This document shows, piece by piece, positions 16,501 through 23,849 of a stretch of 33,778 bases of DNA (the first letter of the stretch is position 1; each line of letters starts with the position of its first letter). Source of the stretch: Klebsiella pneumoniae. Its GTDB lineage: Bacteria; Myxococcota_A; UBA9042. The notes beneath the pieces are model-generated. The model searched no databases. It saw only the letters and a program-made list of their open reading frames with translations, and was not told the DNA's origin. The stretch lies in NCBI GenBank assembly GCA_945889325.1, contig CAMDBH010000037.1, positions 1-33,778 on the forward strand, written 5' to 3'. The position numbers and the translations under genes are program-made.

Positions 16501-18309
16501 GAGGTTTTGACCAGCGATCGCAACAGCTTGGGCCAAAGCCGACAGCGCTCCGCGTGCAGCCCCCGCGACGGGCACCCCGTTCGGCGAATCCGCCGCCGCA
16601 CCGTTTGCACGAAGTTCGCGAATTTGATAAGTATTAAGCTGAGTGTAATTGGGTTGACTCTGCCGTGCACCGCCAGCATTCGCACCCGTGGCGCGCTGCG
16701 GGTTTGCCTGCGCTCGCGCCTGCGAGGCCGTAACAAGCGCGTCAAAAATCTGGGTGGTGTCGCCAGCGATATTCGCTGTCTGTTCAGCGGCATTGCCGAC
16801 GACCGCACTGCGCGCGTTGGCCGCGGTCCGCTTGGCGCGGCCTTTGCCCGCCTGCACTTGGTTCGCGCTGTCGATCGCCGCCGGAGCGGTTGCAACTGCG
16901 TTTGCCGCAAGCGCTTTGCGGTTGACACTTTGTGCCTGATTTTGGCGCGCCACTTGAGCGGCCCAAATCGCCGAGGTCAGGTTGCCGCTGGCCGCGTAAG
17001 CGCTCGAATGCGCGGTCGGCGCTTGCGAACCCCGGACGGCGGCTGCTCGACCTGCACCGGCGTTGTTCTGCAGCGTGCCGGTCCTGCGCCCAGCGCCCGT
17101 GTCCGCACGATCGGAACGTGCGCCCCCCTCTGAACGTGCACTGACGCTCCAATCGCTAGCCACAATCGGTTCGGCACCGGGAGCAAGCATAGCCAATTCA
17201 GCCGCTTGTTCCGCCATGCGCAGTGAACGGGGTGCGGCCGCCGCGACGTCGTACGTAGCAGCCAGCGGATGCAACCATGCGGTGCCTGAAACGGAAGTTC
17301 GCGATGAATTTCCGGCAGATAGGCCGCCAAAGCCAAAATCACCCGTCGCGGGCGCAGCCGCGCCGGCATCGTGGGTCGCGCGCGTCATGCCGGTTGCGTC
17401 GATGAGACCGCGCCAAACGTTCATGCGCCGAGCAGCAACCAAACCATCGCCATGTGTCGTTGAATTCAGCGGATTCTGGCCGCGAATGGCGGCCGCGCTG
17501 GTGCCAGCATCACGTGCCATGGGGTCACGCGACCCCGGAGCGTCCAGACCGCGGGTGTCCAATGGCCCCAGTTTGGCGGCCATCGCCGGATCTCCCGAGC
17601 CCGGAGCGCCCGCACCACCCTGCTCGCCGATTTGCACTGGCCTCTCGGTGCGGTCGCTGTGGCGGGCTGCATCGGCGCGCGCAATCTGCAATTCAGCGAG
17701 CAACTGCCGAACCGCTTTGAGTTTTGCCGCTTGTCCCGGCGCGACACGCTTGGTGCCGCCGCTATTTGAGCCCTTGGCGGTATTTCGCGCTGCGTTTGGC
17801 CGATTCGCTGTAACTGCAGCATGCTTAGCGACAGCATTCTTAGCTACATTGGCGTTTGATGCAGCCGCTTTGCGCGCAGAACGGTATTGGCCTTCAGCCG
17901 CCGCCAATTCGCTGCCATCGGCCGGTTCTAGTTCTTCCAGGACGACTTGAATAAGATCTGCAAGTTCAGATACATTCAACGAACGAGATTGCAAACCCAA
18001 GCGGCCCAAAAGCTGTGGGCTGGACGCAATGGATCCCGCCATCTCCCACGCTTGCTTGCCAAAACTGCCGCCGAGCGACGCCAAGCCGGGCAGACCGGCA
18101 ATCATCTGTTCTGCAGCGACAACCATCCGACCGGCGCCAAGCATATCCAGCCGTTGCAGCATCGAGCCCGCTTCGCCACCCGACCAGCGACCGAAAATGC
18201 CGCGGTGCAACGTCAGCACGTCCTTGCCCGCAACCTCGGACGCGGATTGACTCCCCGATGCGATTTGACCTGCTTGGGCTAGCGGATTTTCTGTCGTCGG
18301 GTCGGCCAT
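13510..18309 (-). CDS. Giant Ala-rich low-complexity protein of the eCIS cluster (1,599 aa)
   Basis: I do not recognise this as a known family. The ATG at 18309 has GAGGTGA upstream. Residues 1-130 look partly ordered (LHRGIFGRWSGGEAG, LADLIQVVLEELEP). The long middle is Ala/Arg/Gly/Ser-rich and probably largely disordered or helical, with no cysteine that I can see. Degenerate repeats recur: LAMLAPGAEPIVAS near 373, LSMLAPQSSTIEVAS near 845, MLPLVAPAARAVV near 1508 and SLFAPITSM near 1543. GAGEWLVPG and GAGEWLVTG form a second pair. The last ~30 residues form a basic amphipathic helix (LAAKIARAVMVRIKRERERR). It lies between the tube gene and the LysM connector gene and overlaps the latter. 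Candidate roles are tape-measure protein, tube-lumen cargo, or a structural fibre. A tape measure is attractive because no other candidate is present, but it lacks the usual coiled-coil look. Confidence 0.7.
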   Translation of the reverse strand: MADPTTENPLAQAGQIASGSQSASEVAGKDVLTLHRGIFGRWSGGEAGSMLQRLDMLGAGRMVVAAEQMIAGLPGLASLGGSFGKQAWEMAGSIASSPQLLGRLGLQSRSLNVSELADLIQVVLEELEPADGSELAAAEGQYRSARKAAASNANVAKNAVAKHAAVTANRPNAARNTAKGSNSGGTKRVAPGQAAKLKAVRQLLAELQIARADAARHSDRTERPVQIGEQGGAGAPGSGDPAMAAKLGPLDTRGLDAPGSRDPMARDAGTSAAAIRGQNPLNSTTHGDGLVAARRMNVWRGLIDATGMTRATHDAGAAAPATGDFGFGGLSAGNSSRTSVSGTAWLHPLAATYDVAAAAPRSLRMAEQAAELAMLAPGAEPIVASDWSVSARSEGGARSDRADTGAGRRTGTLQNNAGAGRAAAVRGSQAPTAHSSAYAASGNLTSAIWAAQVARQNQAQSVNRKALAANAVATAPAAIDSANQVQAGKGRAKRTAANARSAVVGNAAEQTANIAGDTTQIFDALVTASQARAQANPQRATGANAGGARQSQPNYTQLNTYQIRELRANGAAADSPNGVPVAGAARGALSALAQAVAIAGQNLARMQRFEQMVVGNRPGSFSPTANQAGTTRAAASTGANEFGSGTTDLNRGRGPLALSNPELHRRQTAGVTDGRNGGIDGFAGLFARGGADHERTHTMLPRLADWLGQSEKQLTDGALLPKQTPDFLGAVATGATTVGYRGLDSGAGEWLVPGLVEAADTADGAPTPTSGRAATAGRVAAVATAQAIRAQARAAQIKSAVPAWLVPQTAANRAQAASAAQASGSASAAARTPAAAREFADLSMLAPQSSTIEVASSVGARNRRAGMTALSAAGMAARVSARHESSLDAPNANFVAPGRSRFAALAPASFSVRHRATTSDGVAQAAQQIGSPSFEAFARQVEGTLGIDGKKATAQASSIASDGGAGEWLVTGADGEFAEANAATANVSVQNRNSLSPRAPSGRAGVATGSATASGTPIAKFAEPKAWAAAAAAAIERVVEQSARSGKSVFAGRSVAATAASLLDFAGLQDAGLLAARPNGARDALTPWLEKRLAQLQAKDGSAGQRDGTAARSLNLPEAERTALQPGPDGATEGTHLGAIASPQAKAAVQAGGRSTKSPLFAVGAGDHREPAALRAALALFGDTAAPAQTRDAAKAYLARWFGKAPDAAAKAPSGAVSGKLGAHAGGGDVVQLRRDTTDFHAGAANDAGPDQMVFTGLAALAAMGKSTEELKQMSAAQRPSPREMRTADVERTALAPTAESGDNSIVSAPVARAVTRRTGAGMHQFSPISLRRGRGLLSSSRRAGGLLRTAPRQGLLARQTTQRAGYGASTLGGGDLVGLTGNNDGNFFGDSGPMPAGVRGADLLSSQVQARRSERTGRGHAAAVAQSGQTQQHQFVRTSTGNEGPSSLPSDFGGDFVRPQSQAAAVQQAIAASGRGAGATAGMKSIQAGAMARVLSVTDAPSANMLPLVAPAARAVVAAAAAKPLSESIVTSGADSSLFAPITSMGGGKKSKGGGEQAHAGAESGHGQPQDLDALAAKIARAVMVRIKRERERRGIHG

Positions 18310-18385
18310 CGTTCACCTCACTCGGGCATCGCGCCAAGAACCTGCAAGCACTTCACACACAATCGGTCCAGAACCGTCGCCAGTA

Positions 18386-19180
18386 TCAACCCGCTGAATA
18401 CACGAATTTATCGTAAGCCATGCGGATTTGCTCAAAGCCGACGGAGCCGGACATCGAGTTGAACGCAGGGCCCGTGTATTCGATGATGAAACAGTTGCTC
18501 AAATCGTATTTGCCGATTTTTTTGTAAGTGCGATCAAGCACTTCAATCGTCAAATTGACCCGACCGTTGCCCTTGCGCGGCTGACTGCCCGCCAGCGAGG
18601 CCAGCAACATCTCATAAAATTCACCGCTCGCTGCGAAAAAGCCGCGCTTGAGCGTCAACGGGTCGAACTTGCCAGGACCCCGCATGTTTTCAGTGTATTC
18701 GTTGTTGCCGCCGACGCGAACCGGCACGGCTTCGGCCTTCCACGACAAACCACCGACTTCGCTAAAAGTCACATAAACGCGGTCGCCGATCTTGACGTTG
18801 AACGAATATGCGACATCTGGGTCACCGGCTCGGCCCGTCGAATGCGAAGCAAAAATGCCAGCATGTGTCGGTGTCGGTGGGTCGATGGCGTCCTGTTTGT
18901 CGGCTTTGCCCTTGTTTTTGCCGGCGCCCGTGACGAGTGTGCTGTTTGGCGTCGCTTTGGGCTTGGCGTTGCTCACCGGTTTGGGTTTGGCCTTTTTCAC
19001 CGGGTCGCCCATCGCGGCAGATCCGAGGACGGTTTCTGAATGTTCTTCAATAATTTCAGGAGCACCAGCGGGCAGAAATTGCATCGAGCCGACAGAGCCC
19101 GTAAAAGCCTTGCTGCCAGCGCGTGCGGATTCCGCAGCTATCAATTTTCCGATGTTCTTGCGGGCTGTTGAGGCGGCCAT
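18386..19180 (-). CDS. Inner tube protein (gp19/Hcp-like) with 111-residue N-terminal extension
   Basis: This is a 264-aa protein. The ATG at 19180 has AGGAAGAAGGAG about 7 nt upstream; longer frames lack a site. The C-terminal 153 residues (112-264) are a complete T4 gp19-type tube domain. It has DVAYSFNVKIGDRVYVTFSE, VGGLSWKAEAVPVRVGG, then LTLKRGFF, LTIEVLDRTYKKIGKYDLSN and FEQIRMAYDKF. Tube proteins are normally about 145-155 aa. The extra first 111 residues are Ala/Lys/Pro-rich (KAKPKPVSNAKPKATPN) and likely flexible. Six copies per ring would crowd the lumen, so the extension may be processed or point to an end ring, or may act in cargo loading. It is the only tube gene in the window. 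A sigma54-like promoter lies upstream. Confidence 0.88.
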   Translation of the reverse strand: MAASTARKNIGKLIAAESARAGSKAFTGSVGSMQFLPAGAPEIIEEHSETVLGSAAMGDPVKKAKPKPVSNAKPKATPNSTLVTGAGKNKGKADKQDAIDPPTPTHAGIFASHSTGRAGDPDVAYSFNVKIGDRVYVTFSEVGGLSWKAEAVPVRVGGNNEYTENMRGPGKFDPLTLKRGFFAASGEFYEMLLASLAGSQPRKGNGRVNLTIEVLDRTYKKIGKYDLSNCFIIEYTGPAFNSMSGSVGFEQIRMAYDKFVYSAG

Positions 19181-19287
19181 GGCGTTGCTCCTTCTTCCTA
19201 ATCGCAGGTTTTCAGTTCGTGACTCAAAGTTCGGTGGCGGCAAATCTCGACGCGAAGTCAAAAACGGGTCGCTGAGCTTTATCGCTA

Positions 19288-19303
19288 TGCACGTTGCGTG
19301 CCA
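19288..19303 (-). promoter_or_regulatory. Sigma54-like promoter upstream of the tube gene
   Basis: Reading the minus strand, TGGCACGCAACGTGCA has the -24 GG and -12 GC spaced by 10 nt, as in the TGGCACG-N4-TTGC consensus, with one mismatch (GTGC for TTGC). The tube start codon lies about 110 nt downstream. Sigma54 promoters with FHA-type activators are common in Myxococcota, which fits, but one site is weak evidence. Confidence 0.4.
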
Positions 19304-19336
19304 TCCTCTCAATTAGCGACAACCGCCGGCGCTTTT

Positions 19337-19369
19337 AAAAAAAATAGCTGCCAAGCGGGCCATCGGGCA
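19337..19369 (-). terminator. Possible weak terminator after the large sheath gene
   Basis: On the minus strand the spacer just after the large sheath stop has a run of eight T (19344-19337) preceded by a small stem (TGCC/GGCA, about 13-nt loop). The stem is weak. Together with the sigma54-like site it suggests that the sheath and tube genes are separate transcripts, but readthrough is likely. Confidence 0.3.
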
Positions 19370-19374
19370 CCATT

Positions 19375-21135
19375 CTACGTGCCGTCTTCACGGGCAAGCA
19401 CGTCGACTTCTTGCACGACGCGCACACCGATAAATTCGGCGGGACGAAATGGCGCCAAACCAATATCGACCAACATTTGCCCGCGCTTGAGCACGGCGGG
19501 CGTATTCAACTCCGCGTCACACTTGACATAAAATCCCTGGTCGGGGGTTGTGCCGCTCAGATATCCGGCGCGCCACAACTCTTCCAAGAAGAAGTAGACG
19601 TCGCGCGTCATCGTACTCCACAGCGATTCATCGTTGTTTTCAAACACGACCCATTGCAAACCGACCTGGAGGGAGCGCGCGATCGTGGAGATCGTGCGCC
19701 TGACGTTGACGAATTTGAGCAAAGGATCCGAAGAAGCCGTGCGCGCACCCCAAATGCGGATGCCGCGCTGCGGGAACGCTTGAATGCAGTTAATGCCCTC
19801 GTTGTTGAGCGAACCGATGTCGGCCTGCTGTAAGAACAATGCCAAATCGACGACACCGCGAAAAGGTTCATTGGCCGGCGCGCGAAACACGCCTTGATCT
19901 TCGTCACAGCGCGCGTAAATTCCCGCGACATGACCCGACGGTGGCATCGGTTTGCCGCCGGTGCCCGAACTGGGAATCACATACGGGTAGTAAAACGCGC
20001 AAAAACTGCTGTCGAAAAGTTGGCGGTATTGCAGCGCTCCCGTCGGATTGCTGTCCGGTGGAAAGTCGAGAATCGCAAACCGATCCTTGCGTTCCTCGCA
20101 CTGGGTAACCGCAGCTTGCTGAACAATTTCTACATCTTTGATGGACTTGAATCCTGCAGATCGCTCGACGCACCAAGCCAGGTCCGGCATACACAACAAG
20201 TCGATGAGTTCCAGATCAGCGATACCCGCCAAACCAAAGCGCTGGCCGGGGCCATTGTCGACACCGATGAAATCTTCGGCAGCGACGGTGAATAGACCAT
20301 CCGTGCCGCCGTCCAACGCGACATTTGAAATTTCCGCCGGAAAACACGTCGGCACCGGCGTGAGCGCCTCCAGATTGGTCACGGTGATTAGGCGCGACGT
20401 GCCGTTGACGACGCGCTCAATATAATTGGGTGACTGGCGCGACAGGTTGATGTTGCGAAAATTCTCTTTGGTTTTATAGGTTTCTACCAGCATATCAAAG
20501 CCAACCGGTTCGACCATCGTCGGTGCAGACGATCGAAATCCCGTTTCCAGCGGTTCTTTCTCTGCCCATGTCAGGGTTCGACTCTCAACCGCGGTAAGTA
20601 CGCGATATGCTGCATGTTCATCGTCAAAAATCTTGACCAATGTGCCGCGGGCAAAGCCGTGGGTACTTTTCACCATGATGCTGCGATCGCCCGGATGGCC
20701 GTCCACAGTAATGAAGGTCGAAATCCGCGACGGCACATGCTTGATCGACACGCGGATTTGATTGCCCCACATGCCTTCTGAATGCGCCTGAATTTGCAGG
20801 GTGTTCTGCTTTTCGCTGTCGCGAAGGCGTGCCGACGCCTTGGTCGCGATCTCTTTGCGGCCGCGCTCAAACAGATGCGCAATTCTCACGATGTAGCATT
20901 CACGGCCGCCGTTGAGGAAAAATCCATCCACCGATGGCGCGAGGTAACTTCCGACGTCAAGGCGTCCAAAAGTCTCGTAAAATTCTTCCATTCCGGTCAG
21001 ACGCACCGGCTCGTTGGTCGGCCCGCGTTCGGCCAGACCCAGAAACACGGGAATCGCCGTATCCAGCAGGCTCAATGCCGCCGCGCGCGCCGGACCGCGC
21101 TCGATGTGTACGCCGGGGGGTCGCAGCATCACCAT
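19375..21135 (-). CDS. Contractile tail sheath protein, large form (586 aa)
   Basis: This is a sheath subunit of the Afp/PVC type, which contracts around the tube and drives it into the target. The N terminus has RPPGVHIERGPARA and the FLGLAERGPTNEPVRLTGME motif (the 'GxxxRGPxNxPV' signature). The C-terminal third has INCIQAFPQRGIRIWGARTA, FVNVRRTISTIARSL, LQWVVFENNDESLW and FRPAEFIGVRVVQEVDVL, the conserved core for handshaking strands. Residues about 90-300 are an extra domain, absent from the compact sheath at 28107-29288, probably surface exposed. The start at 21135 has GGCAGG about 8 nt upstream; a second ATG lies two codons in. The gene follows the DUF6760-type gene and precedes the tube gene. 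Confidence 0.93.
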   Translation of the reverse strand: MVMLRPPGVHIERGPARAAALSLLDTAIPVFLGLAERGPTNEPVRLTGMEEFYETFGRLDVGSYLAPSVDGFFLNGGRECYIVRIAHLFERGRKEIATKASARLRDSEKQNTLQIQAHSEGMWGNQIRVSIKHVPSRISTFITVDGHPGDRSIMVKSTHGFARGTLVKIFDDEHAAYRVLTAVESRTLTWAEKEPLETGFRSSAPTMVEPVGFDMLVETYKTKENFRNINLSRQSPNYIERVVNGTSRLITVTNLEALTPVPTCFPAEISNVALDGGTDGLFTVAAEDFIGVDNGPGQRFGLAGIADLELIDLLCMPDLAWCVERSAGFKSIKDVEIVQQAAVTQCEERKDRFAILDFPPDSNPTGALQYRQLFDSSFCAFYYPYVIPSSGTGGKPMPPSGHVAGIYARCDEDQGVFRAPANEPFRGVVDLALFLQQADIGSLNNEGINCIQAFPQRGIRIWGARTASSDPLLKFVNVRRTISTIARSLQVGLQWVVFENNDESLWSTMTRDVYFFLEELWRAGYLSGTTPDQGFYVKCDAELNTPAVLKRGQMLVDIGLAPFRPAEFIGVRVVQEVDVLAREDGT

Positions 21136-21293
21136 GAAAAACCTGCCTTTTGTCTCGCGGCACTGACTTCCGTTCTGACGTTTCGACGCGCCTGTTCTGA
21201 CGCTACAACCGCGAGCTGCGGGGCGGCGGGCCCCCAGCCCTTACCGCTCGCGCGTCGATCTGGTATGCGCCACCGCGCCACGGTCGGGCGGTG

Positions 21294-21455
21294 CTATTTG
21301 CGGGACTTATTGATCTCCTTATTGATATCGGAGATCTCCTTGACCCACAGTTGGCGCTCTTTGTGTTCCATGTTGAGGATTTCCTCAAGGGTCCAATGAA
21401 AGTGATAGCCGATATAGGCTACCTCCTGGTAGAGCCGATCCAGGGGGTAGCTCAC
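21294..21455 (-). CDS. DUF6760-type small eCIS protein (53 aa)
   Basis: This short gene reads, from a GTG start at 21455, YPLDRLYQEVAYIGYHFHW, then TLEEILNMEHKERQLWVKEI and ends SDINKEINKSRK. The YPLDRLYxEVAxIxYHFHW-EEILxxEHxERxxW pattern is that of the small DUF6760 proteins found next to sheath and tube genes in eCIS and related tail loci. Its start overlaps the stop of the preceding gene as GTGA, and GGGGG lies about 5 nt upstream; a perfect GGAGGTGATC is slightly farther. Coupled translation is likely. The function is unknown; the conservation beside tails points to tail assembly. Confidence 0.85.
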   Translation of the reverse strand: MSYPLDRLYQEVAYIGYHFHWTLEEILNMEHKERQLWVKEISDINKEINKSRK

Positions 21456-21823
21456 GATTCCCCCAGATCACCTCCGGTATCAACTTCAAATTGATGCCCA
21501 CATTCTGGGCACTTGGCTTTGATGACGGCGGTGCCTTCTTCATTGATGCGGCGATAGAAATCCTGCAAGTACGCCAAATCGGCTGAAAACATCGATTCAA
21601 TAATCGACGGATTGATCGACTTGAGCGAACCCAAGGTCTCGATCACGCGTGACAGCAGAATGATTACCAAATACGCGCGGTTATTTTGCACGCGGTAATC
21701 TTGCAGCGGCAGGATTTCGTCCTTGGCAGTCGCCAAACGCATGACGCCCTTCTTGTGGACGTTGCCGTCTTTGTCGACATAGCCGCGCGGCAGGGTGAAT
21801 TCAAATTGTGTGCTAAACGCCAT
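21452..21823 (-). CDS. Tail-assembly chaperone-like protein with C-terminal Zn-knuckle remnant
   Basis: This is a 123-aa protein. The ATG at 21823 has GGAG about 7 nt upstream; a longer frame would overlap the divergent promoter and adds unlike residues. It matches the small tail-assembly proteins common in eCIS loci. The landmarks are FEFTLPRGYVDKDGNVHKKG, the helper motif MRLATAKDEILPLQD, then LVIILLSRVIETLGSL and FSADLAYLQDFYRRIN. Phage relatives act as assembly chaperones. After about residue 100, CPECGHQFEVD adds a CxxC knuckle, but I see no second cysteine pair, so a full zinc site is doubtful unless the protein dimerises. The stop overlaps the start of the DUF6760-type gene (GTGA). Confidence 0.8.
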   Translation of the reverse strand: MAFSTQFEFTLPRGYVDKDGNVHKKGVMRLATAKDEILPLQDYRVQNNRAYLVIILLSRVIETLGSLKSINPSIIESMFSADLAYLQDFYRRINEEGTAVIKAKCPECGHQFEVDTGGDLGES

Positions 21824-22048
21824 TGCCAATCTCCATTCATGGGGAAAACACAAATGTTCATCAAAGGTTACAAACCGCGAATGCCGTGACCGTAGGCCCC
21901 GAACACGCCCGACGAGGTGCAGATAAACACAATTGCGCGCAAACGGCAACCCGCGCGGCTGCCGCAAACGGAGCGGTGTTGAAAAGCCAAAGCCGGTGAG
22001 GCGGCCAAGCCCCAGCGGTCCTGATGACCAATTCTTGACCTAAATCCC

Positions 22049-22076
22049 TTGACCCTTTTGCCGAAAATTGTATTCT
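22049..22076 (+). promoter_or_regulatory. Sigma70-like promoter of the Cys-rich lipoprotein gene
   Basis: TTGACC (22049-22054), a 16-nt spacer and TATTCT (22071-22076) match the sigma70 pattern (5 of 6 and 4 of 6). The start would fall near 22083, giving a leader of about 34 nt before the GTG at 22117. A second TTGACC lies at 22035. The promoter sits between the divergent lipoprotein and tail-assembly genes. Confidence 0.55.
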
Positions 22077-22116
22077 CTGCACCGCACGCCGCTGCGCGGC
22101 AACCTGGAGAATGCTC

Positions 22117-23502
22117 GTGAAAATTCGCATGGTCGTAGGATCAATCGCCTTGTTCGCGGGCTGCAGCAGCAGCGTACCGACACCGGCGCCGGTCTGCACG
22201 CCGCCGACGCTGGTCGGCGCGGCCTGCTGCGACGGCGGCTTGTGCGGAGTTGGCCTGCAATGCATGGCAAACGTTTGCAAGGCGGCGTTGGCAAGCAGTT
22301 GCAGCGCCTCGGGCGATTGCGCTGCGGGCGTGTGCACGGGCAACAAGATCTGCGAAATCTTGCCGACTTGCACCGACTCCAAGCGCAATGGCGATGAAAC
22401 GGACACCGATTGCGGCGGCACCTGCCCGCGCTGCGGCAACTCGAGCGTTTGCGCGGGCAATGCAGATTGCGCGTCGCTTCATTGTCGCAAAGGAAAATGT
22501 GTGGCACCGGGCTGGCTTATCGGCAGTGGCGGCGACTCGAAGTCCGTCGGCTTGGCCACTGTTTTCGCCGACGAATTGTACGATCCAGTGGCCATCGGAT
22601 TTAACCCAAATGCTTCTGGCGAGTTATGGATCGCCAACCGCAGCGACGATTCGCTGACGATCGCAACGGGCGTGGTAGGCAAGGCGCCAAAGTCGATTTT
22701 CCATTACGTCGACGCGCAATTCCATTTTCTTGAAAAAGTTTCAGCAATTAGCTTCTCTGATGACGGCAATTTTGCCACCTGCGGCGATTCGCGCAACGAC
22801 TACAGTGGCCAAGATGTTGCCAATGATTTCATGGGCCCGGTGGAATGGCCCGCCTCATTGGCGGAATTCGAGAAATTTGGTCCCGACGCGTCCATGGTGC
22901 ATCTCGACATGATGCATGACACCCCGAATTGTTCGGGTATCGCGTCTGCAGGTGGTACCAATTACTTCGTTTTTAACGGCATCCTCGGTGCAATCGACTG
23001 GTACGATTTTGGCAAACCTCACGAACACGGCGGCACGAATCACACGGACGGGGCCAAGAAGCGTTACAAGGGCTTAGGCCTCAAACGGGTTGCGGCGGTG
23101 CCGTCGCATTTGGCGCTGGACAAGAAAAGCGGTTGGCTTTACATCGCTGACACCGGCCACGGTCGCGTGATGCGGCTGGATACAAAAACGGGAAAATCCG
23201 CTGAACTTATTGAACTATATGCTGATGAAGTAAAAATGCAGGTGCTCGTTGGCGCCAAGATCGAAGTGGTTTTGGAAGGCTTGAAACAGCCGAGCGGCTT
23301 GGTGATTTTTGAGGATTTTTTGTATATTTCTGATGCCAAGACGGGGATCATCACGGCGATTTCGCTTGATGGTTCGCAGACTTCCAGTTTGGACACGCAA
23401 CTGCCCGCTGGGGCCCTGGCCGGGATGGCGGTCGGGCCGGACGATCGGCTTTATTTTTGCGATCGATTGGGGCCGAGAATTGTAAGGGTCGATTTGCCTT
23501 AG
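22117..23502 (+). CDS. Cys-rich lipoprotein with NHL-type beta-propeller
   Basis: This is a 461-aa protein. I prefer the GTG at 22117, because GGAG lies 7 nt upstream; the ATG at 22111 is only 1 nt from it. The signal sequence KIRMVVGSIALFAGC ends in a lipobox-like Cys16. Residues about 25-130 are Cys-rich, with spaced CxxxxxC knots and NGDETDTDCGGTCPRCG, a motif typical of Myxococcota surface proteins. The remainder (about 140-461) has repeated blades of beta-propeller type: FNPNASGELWIANRSDDSL, LDKKSGWLYIADTGHGRVMR, LKQPSGLVIFEDFLYISD and MAVGPDDRLYFCDRLGPRIV. It is likely an outer-membrane surface protein. No catalytic site is visible. A divergent promoter region separates it from the eCIS genes. 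Confidence 0.8.
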   Translation: MKIRMVVGSIALFAGCSSSVPTPAPVCTPPTLVGAACCDGGLCGVGLQCMANVCKAALASSCSASGDCAAGVCTGNKICEILPTCTDSKRNGDETDTDCGGTCPRCGNSSVCAGNADCASLHCRKGKCVAPGWLIGSGGDSKSVGLATVFADELYDPVAIGFNPNASGELWIANRSDDSLTIATGVVGKAPKSIFHYVDAQFHFLEKVSAISFSDDGNFATCGDSRNDYSGQDVANDFMGPVEWPASLAEFEKFGPDASMVHLDMMHDTPNCSGIASAGGTNYFVFNGILGAIDWYDFGKPHEHGGTNHTDGAKKRYKGLGLKRVAAVPSHLALDKKSGWLYIADTGHGRVMRLDTKTGKSAELIELYADEVKMQVLVGAKIEVVLEGLKQPSGLVIFEDFLYISDAKTGIITAISLDGSQTSSLDTQLPAGALAGMAVGPDDRLYFCDRLGPRIVRVDLP

Positions 23503-23849
23503 GCCTCCCGGCGGGTGTTCACTTGCAGTTACTTGGCTTTTGGCCCTGCCGGCGGCGGCGCTGCGCGCGGCTGCAATTGCGCTGCGCGCGGCCCGGCACG
23601 CTCAAGCGTGGACGAGCGGCGCTTGCAAGCGCCGGTTGCGCGCTATCGCGCTGGATCCAAAGGGGCGAACCAAAGCTCTTTGATTCCGTGCTTAGCCGCT
23701 GTGGTTCGCCCCTCTGGACTCCCCACTCCTTTGGCAACCGGCACGAGCTCGTCGCGCCCAAGGGCGCAACATCGCGTTGAATTCCCGCTTCGCGGCTGCA
23801 TGGCGCGACGGGGCTGACGCCCGACGTCGCCAAGGTTTGGAAGGAAGCC
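23503..23849. other. Gene-free spacer with a large inverted repeat
   Basis: Between the lipoprotein and the APH-like gene I see no credible gene. The stretch 23550-23640 is built of overlapping GCGC-rich palindromes (CTGCGCGCGGC, GCGCTTGCAAGCGCC). The inverted repeat at 23657-23717 follows. No promoter stands out before the APH gene. Confidence 0.5.
23657..23717. repeat. Inverted repeat, 20-bp arms with 2 mismatches
   Basis: The left arm 23657-23676 and right arm 23698-23717 are reverse complements at 18 of 20 positions, around a 21-nt loop; the core is GGGGCGAACCA/TGGTTCGCCCC. The element lies about 155 nt after the lipoprotein stop. It could be a bidirectional terminator without a U-tract, or one copy of a dispersed palindromic repeat family. 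Confidence 0.75.

Noticed and set aside
17063-17950. 295-codon plus-strand frame within the giant gene
   Set aside because: It is one of many long antisense frames caused by the Ala/Arg-rich codons of the 1,599-aa gene; no ribosome site or domain.
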